From assembly GCF_032878975.1 (NCBI RefSeq), contig NZ_CP043875.1, positions 798,370 through 862,369 on the forward strand: 64,000 bases of DNA, given 5' to 3'. The stretch is from Methanoplanus sp. FWC-SCC4. GTDB taxonomy: Archaea; Halobacteriota; Methanomicrobia; Methanomicrobiales; Methanomicrobiaceae. Below are positions 8,461-16,745 of the stretch, piece by piece; the first letter of the stretch is position 1, and each line of letters begins with the position of its first letter. The notes under the pieces were generated by a model that saw nothing but the letters and a program-made list of their open reading frames with translations, made no database searches and was not told the DNA's origin. A program made the position numbers and the translations under genes.

Positions 8461-9068
8461 TTCTCCAGATATTATCTGAATATCAGACAGGTCTTTTTAT
8501 TGCATTTGTCTGTATTGCAGTTGCATTTATTGCCCTGATAAAAGAAAAAGACGACCTCCATCGCCTTTTGCTAACAGATATAGTGGAAATAATTGCACTT
8601 GTTGTAATTGCTCTTATAGGCACAGATCTTGCAGAGGCCTTAATTTTACCGGGACTGGTTGTTGGAATTGCGGAACTGCTTGCACTTGCAGAAGTGTATA
8701 TTGAGAAGGAAAAACTTGTAAATAGTCCTGAAAAATTCCTTCATATAGAAATTATGGATTCTGCGCCGGTTATTCTGGCTGTTCTTTTCCTGCTTTACGG
8801 AATCATACTATCAGGGTTTACAGGCGGTGCTGTTGCAGGTGTTGGAATGGTCTTTTATTTCCTTTGTAAAGGAAGCAGCGAAAAAACCGAAATCATTGAA
8901 ACTGTCAGCGGTTACGCATGGGTAGCCTGGGTTTTTGCCTTCATAATTTTCATGACACTGCCCCAGTACTGGTTCTTTGCCGTAATGATTGCAGGAGCCG
9001 GAATATTTGCAAAAGTTGCTGCAAAGATGTCAATTGTCGGCACAATGCGGGGTGAGAGAAATGTTTGA
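8457..9068 (+). CDS. ehaG: Energy-converting hydrogenase A subunit G
   Basis: 203-residue polytopic membrane protein with about six helices and a charged loop IKEKDDLHRLLLTDIVEI in the first third, resembling a short MrpB/HyfE-like subunit. Size and order fit EhaG. The gene overlaps the next start by eight bases, so the ehaH ribosome site lies inside ehaG. Confidence 0.7.
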   Translation: MILQILSEYQTGLFIAFVCIAVAFIALIKEKDDLHRLLLTDIVEIIALVVIALIGTDLAEALILPGLVVGIAELLALAEVYIEKEKLVNSPEKFLHIEIMDSAPVILAVLFLLYGIILSGFTGGAVAGVGMVFYFLCKGSSEKTEIIETVSGYAWVAWVFAFIIFMTLPQYWFFAVMIAGAGIFAKVAAKMSIVGTMRGERNV

Positions 9069-9729
9069 GCTTGTCAACACAGATATCGAAGGACAAATAT
9101 TTGCATACCTGCCATTTGGCGACATTGTGGATTATTTCAGTCCTTACACAACGATACTTTTCATATTTGCACTTGTGTTTACAATTATTGCAATTGTGTC
9201 AAAACCGGAACGTCAGGTGGATGTTGCATTTGGCGGGGATGCCTACTATACAAAAGACATCTCTGACAAACAGATGAGATTCCAGCGTTTTATGGCTGTA
9301 GCATGTGGTCTTGCAACAATGGGGGGTGTAATAAGCGGTGATGTTTTCAACTTCACTCTCTTTACTGCAATGGTCGGGATTGCCAACATCGGTATTGTAG
9401 CATCGACCAGAAATAAGCACGTATTGGACAATGCCTATGAATACGGCATTCTTGCAATGATTGGGACTCTTCCTCTCTTCGCAGGTGCTGCTATTACAGT
9501 TGCAGTGACGGGAACACTTAGTATGTGGCTGCTGTTCACGCCTGCAATATCAGTCCCGTTAATCGCAAAACTCCTGCTTGTAATAGGGGTTTTGGCTGAA
9601 GGAATGGCTCCTGTATATGTTGCGAAAGCTGAAATCACAAGGGCTCCTGGTGCACCTTACATTCTTATGGTTCACGTAAGTTCACTTGTCATGTTCCTTC
9701 GTGTAATTGAAATAGTAATCTCGATGTGA
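9061..9729 (+). CDS. ehaH: Energy-converting hydrogenase A subunit H
   Basis: 222-residue membrane protein with about six helices. It includes the segment RFMAVACGLATMGGVISGDVFNFTLFTAM and APGAPYILMVHVSSLVM, patterns related to the proton-pumping NuoL/M/N family but much shorter, as expected of EhaH. The frame is open back to 8989, but ATG 9061 gives the family-like start (MFELVNTDIEG) after a GAGAG site. It is a likely ion-translocating part of the complex. Confidence 0.75.
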   Translation: MFELVNTDIEGQIFAYLPFGDIVDYFSPYTTILFIFALVFTIIAIVSKPERQVDVAFGGDAYYTKDISDKQMRFQRFMAVACGLATMGGVISGDVFNFTLFTAMVGIANIGIVASTRNKHVLDNAYEYGILAMIGTLPLFAGAAITVAVTGTLSMWLLFTPAISVPLIAKLLLVIGVLAEGMAPVYVAKAEITRAPGAPYILMVHVSSLVMFLRVIEIVISM

Positions 9730-9938
9730 TGCAAATGGACAAAAATAAAATAAAAATTATGCTGATTTTATCAGCAGTTATATGCATCGCAGCAGGTACT
9801 GCTGCGTTTGAAGGGTTGATTGAGACATGGATTGGAGCAGCATTTCTGGTCGTCTTCTTCCCGGCATTTGTAATCACATTGGGACTTTGGTGGAAAGCTT
9901 CTGAAAAAGAAGGAGATTATCCGTTTATAGGTTATTAA
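9729..9938 (+). CDS. ehaI: Energy-converting hydrogenase A small membrane subunit (EhaI-like)
   Basis: 69 residues with two transmembrane helices (ILSAVICIAAGTAAFEG and WIGAAFLVVFFPAFVITLGLWW). The position between EhaH and the NuoH-like EhaJ matches EhaI. Three start codons are possible (GTG 9726, ATG 9729, ATG 9735); ATG 9729 overlaps the ehaH stop and is chosen. One base separates it from ehaJ. Confidence 0.6.
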   Translation: MQMDKNKIKIMLILSAVICIAAGTAAFEGLIETWIGAAFLVVFFPAFVITLGLWWKASEKEGDYPFIGY

Positions 9939-9939
9939 C

Positions 9940-10785
9940 ATGTTATTATTGTATCTGATATTTGCAATATTCATCGGCATGCTGTTTCATGGAATTCACA
10001 GAAAAGTTATTGCAAGAATTCAGACAAGACCCGGACCTCCTGTCTGGCAGGAATTTCTTCATGTTCTGAAATTTTCATTCAAACAGACATGGATTCCACA
10101 AACAGCATCACAGACTCTGTTTGTTGCAATTGTTGTGGTTGGAATTGCGATATGGACAGGTGCATTATATATTCTATCAACAGGCGGAAGCCTTCTGATT
10201 ATTTTTGGAATATATCTGCTTCATAAAATAACAGAACACGGTCTTGGTCTTTCATCCGGTTCTCCTTACGGAAAGTTCGGTGCTATCAGATCTGTTATAT
10301 CCGCAGCATCGGAGATACCTCTCATAGCTTCAATAGGTGTGATTTATTTTCTGACTGGTTCGCTGATGATATCTGACATCACGGCATATCAGGCAACAAA
10401 CGGGATTCTCTTAATATCCGCATTTCCGGTTGCAATTGCAATGTATGTAATTGTTCTTTCAAAAGTTCCTTACAGTCCTTTTGGAATAATTACGGCAAAA
10501 GAGATTATTAGCGGAAATAAAACAGAACATTTCGGAGTATGGAGGGCAGGACTTGAAACGGGATTTGCCCTTAAAACATTTGTATTGCTGGCTACATTCG
10601 TTACAATATTCTTTGGTTCGATGCCTCTGTGGTTAATGATTATTGTAATGCTGGTAGTGCTTATGACAATGTCATTTGTCTGTGCCCTGACTCCAATGCT
10701 CTCACCTTACGATGCTGTAACTATTCAGATAATGGTAATCGGAATAGTGCTTGTTTATGTTGCAGTACTGGGGGTTTTGGCATGA
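9940..10785 (+). CDS. ehaJ: Energy-converting hydrogenase A subunit J (NuoH/HycD-like)
   Basis: 281 residues, about eight transmembrane helices, homologous in plan to NuoH/HycD/EchB, the membrane anchor through which ferredoxin-linked hydrogenases couple redox chemistry to ion movement. Characteristic is the early RKVIARIQTRPGPPVWQEFLHVLKF motif (residues ~21-45), equivalent to the NuoH RIQ-RxGP signature. The loop with SAASEIPLIASIGV carries the conserved Glu, and SPFGIITAKEIISG the later acidic loop. The end overlaps the next gene (ATGA). Confidence 0.9.
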   Translation: MLLLYLIFAIFIGMLFHGIHRKVIARIQTRPGPPVWQEFLHVLKFSFKQTWIPQTASQTLFVAIVVVGIAIWTGALYILSTGGSLLIIFGIYLLHKITEHGLGLSSGSPYGKFGAIRSVISAASEIPLIASIGVIYFLTGSLMISDITAYQATNGILLISAFPVAIAMYVIVLSKVPYSPFGIITAKEIISGNKTEHFGVWRAGLETGFALKTFVLLATFVTIFFGSMPLWLMIIVMLVVLMTMSFVCALTPMLSPYDAVTIQIMVIGIVLVYVAVLGVLA

Positions 10786-11030
10786 AAAAAGTGGAGATGG
10801 CGATTGCAGGAGGAATTTTAACCTACATTCTGATTGCAGCTATTCAGGGTTTTGAAAACACCGGTGTGATGTTTCAGTCCGTTTTAATTTTTGTTGTTTT
10901 AGGTATTCTTGCAGCCGGTCTGATGATGAAAAACGAGGATGGTCTTAGAAAAATCGAGATGATTCTTTTATGGGTCTGTATTGGGCTCTTTTTTATATTT
11001 GGTGCTTTAAAATCCGGAGGTTTAATATGA
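10782..11030 (+). CDS. Eha small membrane subunit (EhaK/EhaL position)
   Basis: 82 residues with three hydrophobic helices and a short charged turn (MMKNEDGLRKIEM). Only one such gene lies between EhaJ and EhaM, where the Methanobacteriales and Methanococcales operons carry two (EhaK and EhaL), so a precise letter cannot be given. The start ATG overlaps the ehaJ stop; the end overlaps the EhaM start. Confidence 0.6.
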   Translation: MKKVEMAIAGGILTYILIAAIQGFENTGVMFQSVLIFVVLGILAAGLMMKNEDGLRKIEMILLWVCIGLFFIFGALKSGGLI

Positions 11031-11416
11031 CAGAATATCTTTACGAAAAGGATCTTCGCGGAATGAAATACAGAATTCTAACCGGACCTTTTCAGGATAA
11101 CGCAGTTTCAAAAATTTCTGAACATTTTGGAATAAATAAACAGGAATTCAGGAAAATTTTGATAGAAAATTTTGACATGTCATTTCTTGAAAATATTCAT
11201 GCAAGATATCAGGTGTGGGAATCCGATCAGAATAGTTATGATAAGATCTCAAAGGAGCTTTATTCAAAACTTCTAACGGAATACCTGCCCCTGATTGAAA
11301 AAGCAGATATGAATAGTGTAATTGACGATGTTAAATATTCAATAGAAAACGGAACATCTGCAGATGAGGCAATAATGAAAGGAAAAGCACATATCAGGGA
11401 GATGATTTTGGTATGA
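11027..11416 (+). CDS. ehaM: Energy-converting hydrogenase A subunit M (DUF1959-like)
   Basis: 129-residue soluble, mostly helical, acidic protein between the membrane subunits and the small hydrogenase subunit, as is EhaM. There is no cofactor-binding motif. It probably sits on the cytoplasmic arm. The earlier in-frame start at 10970 would be inside the previous gene; ATG 11027 overlaps its stop and is preferred. Coupled to ehaN by a four-base overlap. Confidence 0.75.
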   Translation: MTEYLYEKDLRGMKYRILTGPFQDNAVSKISEHFGINKQEFRKILIENFDMSFLENIHARYQVWESDQNSYDKISKELYSKLLTEYLPLIEKADMNSVIDDVKYSIENGTSADEAIMKGKAHIREMILV

Positions 11417-11862
11417 GTTTCCTTCAGTCATTAAAAAATAATGTGAGACAACGCTCAATCCATGTTTGTTATGTGAATGTCGGCTCATGTAACGGGTGTG
11501 ATATTGAGATTCTGGCATGTCTTGCTCCCCGGTATGATATCGAACAATACGGTATATACGTTCACAATAATCCGCGAGAAGCGGATATACTCCTGATAAC
11601 AGGTGCATTTTGTGAACAGTGGGAAGACAAGCTCGCAGATCTGTGGGACAAGATACCTGAACCAAAAGCGGCTGTTACTATTGGAAACTGTCCTGTATCG
11701 GGGTGTGTTTTCAACAGAAGGGGAAGTTTTGTAGACCCCCCTGTATCAAAACATATACCTGTAACTGCAAGTATTCCCGGATGCCCTCCAAGGCCAACCG
11801 AAATTCTCAGCACCATACTGAGTGTTGCATCTGAACTATTCAAAGACTACGAGGATAAATGA
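11413..11862 (+). CDS. ehaN: Energy-converting hydrogenase A small subunit (NuoB-like, [4Fe-4S])
   Basis: 149 residues of the NuoB/EchC family, holding the proximal iron-sulfur cluster that passes electrons between the [NiFe] centre and the ferredoxins. Cys26 and Cys29 form the CNGCDIE motif; further cysteines occur in GAFCEQW, in GNCPVSGC and in the terminal PGCPPRP, the usual fourth-ligand motif. The pattern is complete for a [4Fe-4S] N2-type cluster. It is immediately followed by the large subunit. Confidence 0.92.
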   Translation: MSFLQSLKNNVRQRSIHVCYVNVGSCNGCDIEILACLAPRYDIEQYGIYVHNNPREADILLITGAFCEQWEDKLADLWDKIPEPKAAVTIGNCPVSGCVFNRRGSFVDPPVSKHIPVTASIPGCPPRPTEILSTILSVASELFKDYEDK

Positions 11863-11863
11863 T

Positions 11864-12949
11864 ATGAAAAAAACAGTCGATGTTTCTCTTCCAATAGGCC
11901 CTGTTCATCCGTGTTTTAAAGAGCCTGCCCGTATTAAATGTTCAACAGCCGGTGAACATGTTCTCTCAGCTGAAATTGAGCTTGGGTATGTAAAAAAAGG
12001 TATTGAAAGAATAATGCGTGGACGTCCGTGGCAGGAAGTTATGTTTCTCGCAGAAAGAATATGTGGAATATGTTCTGTCATTCACAATATGGTTTTCATT
12101 GAATCAGTGGAGAGAATCAGTGATATAAAGGTTCCAAAAAGGGCTGCATACTTAAGGGTCATAGTAAACGAACTTGACAGAATACAATCCCACCTGCTTG
12201 CAAATTATTCATACTGCTATACAATAGAACATGAAACCCTTGCAATGTATCTTTTGAATTTAAGAGAGACAGCGATGGATCAGATTGAATTAATTACAGG
12301 TGCAAGGGTCACGTGTGCCTACATAATTCCGGGCGGTGTCAGGTTTGATCTTTCAAAAGAATCTGAAAAATCTCTATTGGGAGCTTTAGAAAAAATTGAA
12401 AAGGATCTTATCAGATACAACAGAATGTTTGAGAGTGGTCCTTTAATCTCTCTTCGTAGTCGTGATGTCGGGATTCTTTCAAAAGAGGATGTAAAGGAGT
12501 CTCATGCAGTAGGACCTACTGCCCGTGCAAGTGGAATTAATATTGACCAGCGAACCAATCACCCCACATATCAGGATCTCGGGTTTAAACCGATTGTTCG
12601 TGATTCATGTGATAACTATGGTCGTATAATGATCCGTTTTGATGAAGTTTTCCAGAGCATTGAGCTGATTAGAAAATGCCTTGAAAAAATGCCTGACGGG
12701 TTAATAAGAGGAGGCGGGGAGGTAGGTGCCGGTGAGACTACATGGATAGGTGAGGCTCCACGCGGTGAACTGACATATCGTGTCAGGACAGACGAATACG
12801 GGCGTATAATTGATATTGCCATACAGACACCTTCTATTATGAATATAGAGGCATGCGGGCATTATATGCTAAAGGGTGTGGATTCTGCAGCAGATGTTAC
12901 TGCAACATTCATTAGTTCTGATCCCTGTATTGCGTGTAATGAGAGGTGA
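11864..12949 (+). CDS. ehaO: Energy-converting hydrogenase A large subunit ([NiFe] catalytic)
   Basis: 361-residue catalytic subunit (NuoD/EchE family). Both Ni-Fe ligand pairs are intact: RICGIC at residues 66-70 and DPCIAC near the C-terminus (Cys355, Cys358). The protein ends three residues after the last Cys (NER), so no C-terminal extension needs to be cut off by a maturation protease. The hypCAE genes near 58 kb would build the Fe(CN)2CO centre. Chosen ATG 11864 lies one base after the ehaN stop; the longer frame at 11822 lies within ehaN. Confidence 0.95.
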   Translation: MKKTVDVSLPIGPVHPCFKEPARIKCSTAGEHVLSAEIELGYVKKGIERIMRGRPWQEVMFLAERICGICSVIHNMVFIESVERISDIKVPKRAAYLRVIVNELDRIQSHLLANYSYCYTIEHETLAMYLLNLRETAMDQIELITGARVTCAYIIPGGVRFDLSKESEKSLLGALEKIEKDLIRYNRMFESGPLISLRSRDVGILSKEDVKESHAVGPTARASGINIDQRTNHPTYQDLGFKPIVRDSCDNYGRIMIRFDEVFQSIELIRKCLEKMPDGLIRGGGEVGAGETTWIGEAPRGELTYRVRTDEYGRIIDIAIQTPSIMNIEACGHYMLKGVDSAADVTATFISSDPCIACNER

Positions 12950-12955
12950 TCTGAA

Positions 12956-13558
12956 ATGTTCTCAATATTTTGTTATTTAAGGGAGTTTTTGCGTCCTGAA
13001 TGGTGGAAAAAATTTCTTTTTGTCAAAACAGCTCCTTTGGTCACGCCACCTCATTACAGGGATTTCCCTGTACTAACCGGTAATGAGTGCAGTCATGAAC
13101 TCCGCTGCATGATGATCTGCCCTGCACCCGGAGCAATTGAAGTCCTGAAAAATGCCGAAGGGAAATGGGAGCCGGTAATTTACAAGGGCCATTGTATCAG
13201 ATGTGGTCTTTGTGTCGAGGCCTGCCCTGATAATGTACTTACAAGCGGGGACATTCTCTCTGTAAACGAAAAGGAAAAAACATACTTCCTTGCTTCATAC
13301 CATCTTAATGTGGATGACAGCATCTGCATGCGGTGTGGAAACTGTTCTGTGGCATGCCCGGTTAACAAGGAGGTTGACCCGCAGCTTGCATATACGGCAA
13401 CATCCTCAAGTAATGAGGTTATAATGAGGATTAAGAATTCAAAACTTACCATAATTCATCCTGAAAAATGTACGGGGTGTAAAACCTGTGAAGAAGCCTG
13501 TCCAAATCATGCAATAACAGTTGCAAGGGTTTTGGAAGGTTTCCAGGATGAAGACTAA
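12956..13558 (+). CDS. Eha-associated polyferredoxin (EhaP/EhaQ-like)
   Basis: 200 residues with an N-terminal WWKKFLF patch and four Cys-rich motifs. Three look like complete ferredoxin motifs: CIRCGLCVEACP, CMRCGNCSVACP and CTGCKTCEEACP. The first motif (ECSHELRCMMICP, near residues 43-55) has only three cysteines; the second usual Cys position is Glu. It may hold a [3Fe-4S] or site-differentiated cluster. The protein ends the eha operon, with its GAGGTGA ribosome site inside the ehaO stop. It would carry electrons from EhaN to ferredoxin or a heterodisulfide-reductase or formylmethanofuran dehydrogenase complex. It is shorter than the 6- and 10-cluster proteins of class I methanogens. Confidence 0.85.
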   Translation: MFSIFCYLREFLRPEWWKKFLFVKTAPLVTPPHYRDFPVLTGNECSHELRCMMICPAPGAIEVLKNAEGKWEPVIYKGHCIRCGLCVEACPDNVLTSGDILSVNEKEKTYFLASYHLNVDDSICMRCGNCSVACPVNKEVDPQLAYTATSSSNEVIMRIKNSKLTIIHPEKCTGCKTCEEACPNHAITVARVLEGFQDED

Positions 13559-13613
13559 CTTTTTCTCTATTTTGATGGGAATATTTTTTTAATTACAGAT
13601 TAATACTAAATCA

Positions 13614-13763
13614 ATGGTAAAGCACGAATGTGGTTATGAAGAAGACATTCATTGCAGAAAATGCGGAAGACCGCTGGTTCAGAATAAAAACGGTTTATAT
13701 TGTCCTCATTGCGGGAGACAGGTGACTATTATATGTCCCGGCTGTGGAAAACCATGGTTGTAA
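13614..13763 (+). CDS. Small zinc-ribbon protein (49 aa)
   Basis: A short frame with ATG start encodes 49 residues containing three CxxC knuckles: CRKC (residues 14-17), CPHC (30-33) and CPGC (41-44), plus a lone Cys6. That is enough for a double zinc ribbon like those in archaeal transcription or translation cofactors. It is convergent with the next zinc-ribbon gene, 8 bases apart. No ribosome site is obvious, so it may be leaderless; the upstream DNA is A/T rich. Function unknown. Confidence 0.65.
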   Translation: MVKHECGYEEDIHCRKCGRPLVQNKNGLYCPHCGRQVTIICPGCGKPWL

Positions 13764-13771
13764 CCTTTCCT

Positions 13772-14044
13772 TTATAAAGGCGGGTTTTTCCTCATCCACC
13801 CTGCATATTCTTTTCGCAGAGTTTTAAGTTCTTCCTGACTGAGGTCATTCTTTTTATTTTTATGAAGATATTTTTCGAGTTCTTTTACAATAGATTCAGC
13901 CTGCTGATATTTCCCTACATCAAGATAAATCTCTGATCGTCTTACATTGATAACTTCACTGCAGACCGGGCATAGCCTGTGCTTTTGATACCTGTCTACA
14001 TATGTAAACGACGCGCATCCCGGACAACGGACTATCAGATACAC
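13772..14044 (-). CDS. Zinc-ribbon protein with helical tail (DUF1922-like)
   Basis: 90 residues: an N-terminal rubredoxin-like ribbon with CPGC (residues 8-11) and CPVC (near 30-33), then a ~45-residue charged helical region (AESIVKELEKYLHKNKKNDLSQEELKTLRKEYAGW). Small archaeal proteins with this front are annotated DUF1922. Likely nucleic-acid or ribosome associated, but this is inference. Confidence 0.6.
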   Translation of the reverse strand: MYLIVRCPGCASFTYVDRYQKHRLCPVCSEVINVRRSEIYLDVGKYQQAESIVKELEKYLHKNKKNDLSQEELKTLRKEYAGWMRKNPPL

Positions 14045-14201
14045 TTCTCTCTAACGTAGATAATCAGTGAGATATAATAAAATTAACTGCTTAAATATAT
14101 CCTGGCAAATTATTGTTTTATTGTCTTTAATGCTTAAAAAATCCTGATATTTGTTTAGAAAATGAGATTTTTAATAGGGTTTTTGTTCAGACAAATTATT
14201 T

Positions 14202-14531
14202 TTAGTGATCACAGGTATTATTGCCTGATATAAGTTCACCGGCAAGGTATTTTTGTACTGCATTTTCAATACTGCCGCTGACACCCAGATAGACATCAAT
14301 ATCCATTTCATTGAACAGATTTATTGCTCCCTGCCCCATTCCTCCGGCCAAAACAATATTTGCCCCGTTTTCATTTAAGAAGCGTGGGATAACACCGGGT
14401 GCGTGGCCCGGACTTTCAATGTCTGTTTTACTGATGACTTTTCCATCTTCTATATTGTATACCGCATAATGACTGCAATGTCCAAAATGCTCAGCTACAA
14501 TATCTCCGTCTTTAGCAACTGCAATTTTCAT
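14202..14531 (-). CDS. NifX/NifB-C-terminal-like (iron-molybdenum cofactor family) protein
   Basis: 109 residues of the dinitrogenase FeMo-cofactor biosynthesis family (NifX, NafY, MTH1175-like): MKIAVAKDGDIVAEHFGHCSHYAVYNIEDGK, then PGVIPRFL and LAGGMGQGAINLF, the family signatures. A His/Cys-rich tail (NNTCDH) may bind metal. No nif genes are adjacent, so this is one of the stand-alone archaeal forms that may handle Fe-S or Mo clusters. The frame extends four codons upstream, but a GGAGAAG site seven bases before ATG 14531 fixes that start. Confidence 0.8.
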   Translation of the reverse strand: MKIAVAKDGDIVAEHFGHCSHYAVYNIEDGKVISKTDIESPGHAPGVIPRFLNENGANIVLAGGMGQGAINLFNEMDIDVYLGVSGSIENAVQKYLAGELISGNNTCDH

Positions 14532-14649
14532 AATCTTCTCCATTTATTGTATTCAGTAAGATGTTAGAAGAATAATCCAACAAATAGTTATAGTTCTTAA
14601 CAATACCAAATAAGAGATTTTTTACGGTTTTAATGGGATAAACAAAGAT

Positions 14650-15393
14650 ATGAGTATTGAAGTTTTTCCAGTAAATGATCTTCCCATTTTTCATGAAGAC
14701 GATGATTTCCCAGAAGAAATCTGCAAAAAATTTGATTTTGAGGAGGGCGACATATTGTGTGTGGCATCCTCTGTATATTCAAAGACCAAAGGTTTTATGA
14801 AGAAAATGGCGGACATTTCACCGTCTGAAGATGCAAAAAGAATTGCTGAAAAATGTGGTGAAGATCCCCGTTTTGTTCAGATGGTTCTGGACACTACCGA
14901 GGATTTGATAATTGAGCATCCATTCATTCTTTCACAGGTAAAGTGCGGTCATGTAGGAGTACGCGCCGGTGTTGACAATAGCAATGTGGAAGAGGGAATT
15001 ATCATTTATCTGCCACCTGATCCCATGGGCAGTGCAGAGGAAATAAAGAACAGGGTAAAGGGACTGACAGGTTCTGACATTCGTGTCATTATCACTGATA
15101 CATGTGGTAGATCGTTTAGAAGGGGACAGACAGGTGTTGCTATTGGCTGGGCAGGCATGACGGCGATACGTGACTTCAGAGGTGATACTGATCTCTTTGG
15201 AAGAGTCCTTGAAATAACTGAAGAGGCTGTGGTTGATGAGTTTGCAGCGTTTTCCAATTTTATTATGGGAGAGAGCAATAACGGTGTGCCTGCAGTTGTC
15301 TTTAGGAATGCTCCCGAATGGAAAGGACACGATGAACTTTATTTCAGGCCGGAAGAGGATCTTACCAGAAAAGCTTTAAAAAATTTGAAATAA
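14650..15393 (+). CDS. cofE: Coenzyme F420-0:L-glutamate ligase
   Basis: 247-residue enzyme adding gamma-linked glutamates to F420-0 with GTP, the last step of coenzyme F420 synthesis, essential for hydrogenotrophic methanogenesis. The family signatures are visible: ILCVASSVYSKTKG near residues 35-48, the LSQVKCGHVGVRAGVDNSN metal/GTP region, and VIITDTCGRSFRRGQTGVAIGWAG near 140-165 with its Asp/Arg cluster, followed by FSNFIMGESNNGVPAV. Length and motif order match CofE. Monocistronic with an AT-rich upstream region. Confidence 0.96.
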   Translation: MSIEVFPVNDLPIFHEDDDFPEEICKKFDFEEGDILCVASSVYSKTKGFMKKMADISPSEDAKRIAEKCGEDPRFVQMVLDTTEDLIIEHPFILSQVKCGHVGVRAGVDNSNVEEGIIIYLPPDPMGSAEEIKNRVKGLTGSDIRVIITDTCGRSFRRGQTGVAIGWAGMTAIRDFRGDTDLFGRVLEITEEAVVDEFAAFSNFIMGESNNGVPAVVFRNAPEWKGHDELYFRPEEDLTRKALKNLK

Positions 15394-15449
15394 TTTTTTT
15401 TTATTGTTTACAATTTTGTTGTCTGAATCTGATGGCTATAACCTTCAAA

Positions 15450-15611
15450 TCAGAATATGTGATTTAGTGCTGCAATAATAATTCCAATTGCAACTGCTGC
15501 AATAAGCACTGCTTTTGGAGATATGTGTATTGAGCGCCTGTCCTCACTATCATAATATGTGACCAGTCCTGCTGATGAAACCAGTCTCCCGCCTTTGTTC
15601 TTAGCTGCCAT
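15450..15611 (-). CDS. secG: Preprotein translocase subunit Sec61beta
   Basis: A 53-residue protein: a Gly/Lys N-terminus, the strongly conserved LVSSAGLVTYYDSEDRRSI stretch (residues 10-28) and a single C-terminal transmembrane helix (AVLIAAVAIGIIIAAL). This is the tail-anchored Sec61beta subunit of the archaeal SecYEbeta channel. The ATG lies about 27 bases from the centre of the TATA-like string at 15634-15643, implying a leaderless transcript. It is divergent from the amidohydrolase gene. Confidence 0.92.
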   Translation of the reverse strand: MAAKNKGGRLVSSAGLVTYYDSEDRRSIHISPKAVLIAAVAIGIIIAALNHIF

Positions 15612-15633
15612 ACTTATTATATCTGCTTTCAGA

Positions 15634-15643
15634 ATATATAAAA
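15634..15643. promoter_or_regulatory. Shared TATA element for secG and amidohydrolase genes
   Basis: The string ATATATAAAA reads as TATA box in both directions. Spacing is ~27 bases to the secG ATG (minus) and ~29 bases to the ATG at 15668 (plus). The upstream in-frame ATG at 15653 would lie before the predicted transcription start, which decides the amidohydrolase start. Confidence 0.5.
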
Positions 15644-15667
15644 GAAAGGCAGATGGTTTTGACTACA

Positions 15668-16714
15668 ATGTTAAAAGAGGAGAAAATATCCGGCAGGGCT
15701 TTTATTGGAAGTGATTTTGATCTGCTTGATGTGGAGATTACACTTGAAAATGGAATTGTAACTGATATTGAAGAGTCTTTGAATGTTTCTGAAAGGTGGA
15801 TTGTCCCTGGTTTTTTTAATGCACACACACACCTTGCGGATACAATTGCAATGGATATGGAAGCACCCGGTAATTTATCAGAACTTGTAGCGCCCCCTAA
15901 TGGTCTGAAACACCGTCTTTTAAGAGAGGCTCATCCTTCAGCCATAATAGACGGGATGGTAAGCAGTATCCTTTATATGCAGAATTCAGGAGTTTTTGGT
16001 TTTTGCGATTTCAGGGAAGGTGGAATTGAAGGTGTGAATCTTCTGAAAAATGCACTTTCCAAGACCGGTTCTGCGGGTGTAATCCTCGGACGCGATGGCG
16101 GCGAGAGTTATGCTGACGGAATTGGTGTTTCAAGCACTAAGGAAGGCGGGGATGTAATACAAAGGGCCATTGAAACCAAAAAAAGGGGGCAGATTGTTGC
16201 TTTTCACGCAGGGGAGAAAGACAGCAGGGATGTGGATTCTGCTCTTGATGCAGAACCTGATATGCTTGTTCACTGTACTCATGCAACAGACAGTCAGTTA
16301 AAAAGAATTGCAGACATGGACGTCTCAATTGTTGTTTGCCCGCGTTCAAACTGGAGGCTTGGAGTGTCTTGGTCCTCAGCAAATCCGCCAATAAAGAAGA
16401 TGCTGGATTATGGCTGTAATGTTCTTTTGGGGACTGACAATGTAATGTTTGTACAGCCTGACATGTTTTCCGAGATGTCATTTGCATCTTATGCATATGA
16501 TATTGCCCCGATTGATCTTTTAAAAATGGCAACTAAAGGATCTTCATTCTTCAATAAACCCTTTTATATTGAAAAAGGAAAGCCTGCATCATTTTTTACT
16601 ATTTTGCCTTCCTGTTCTAATATGCGCTTTAGCCATTCTGTTCAAAAAACAATTACAAATAGAATGAATAAAGGAGATATTGAGAGAATCTATTTTAAGC
16701 ATATAGAAAAATAA
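15668..16714 (+). CDS. Amidohydrolase-family (deaminase-like) metal enzyme
   Basis: 348-residue amidohydrolase of the cytosine/adenosine-deaminase-like branch. Metal-binding HxH is in NAHTHLAD, and further ligand motifs are AFHAGE, LVHCTHAT and LGTDNVMF (the conserved Asp). The enzyme is shorter than MtaD-type deaminases. The likely reaction is hydrolytic deamination of a purine or guanidine-like substrate, but the substrate cannot be chosen. An in-frame ATG at 15653 exists; 15668 is preferred from TATA spacing. No neighbouring nucleotide-metabolism gene helps the assignment. Confidence 0.8.
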   Translation: MLKEEKISGRAFIGSDFDLLDVEITLENGIVTDIEESLNVSERWIVPGFFNAHTHLADTIAMDMEAPGNLSELVAPPNGLKHRLLREAHPSAIIDGMVSSILYMQNSGVFGFCDFREGGIEGVNLLKNALSKTGSAGVILGRDGGESYADGIGVSSTKEGGDVIQRAIETKKRGQIVAFHAGEKDSRDVDSALDAEPDMLVHCTHATDSQLKRIADMDVSIVVCPRSNWRLGVSWSSANPPIKKMLDYGCNVLLGTDNVMFVQPDMFSEMSFASYAYDIAPIDLLKMATKGSSFFNKPFYIEKGKPASFFTILPSCSNMRFSHSVQKTITNRMNKGDIERIYFKHIEK

Positions 16715-16745
16715 AATATTATACGCAGTTTTTGAGGTAGGACTT

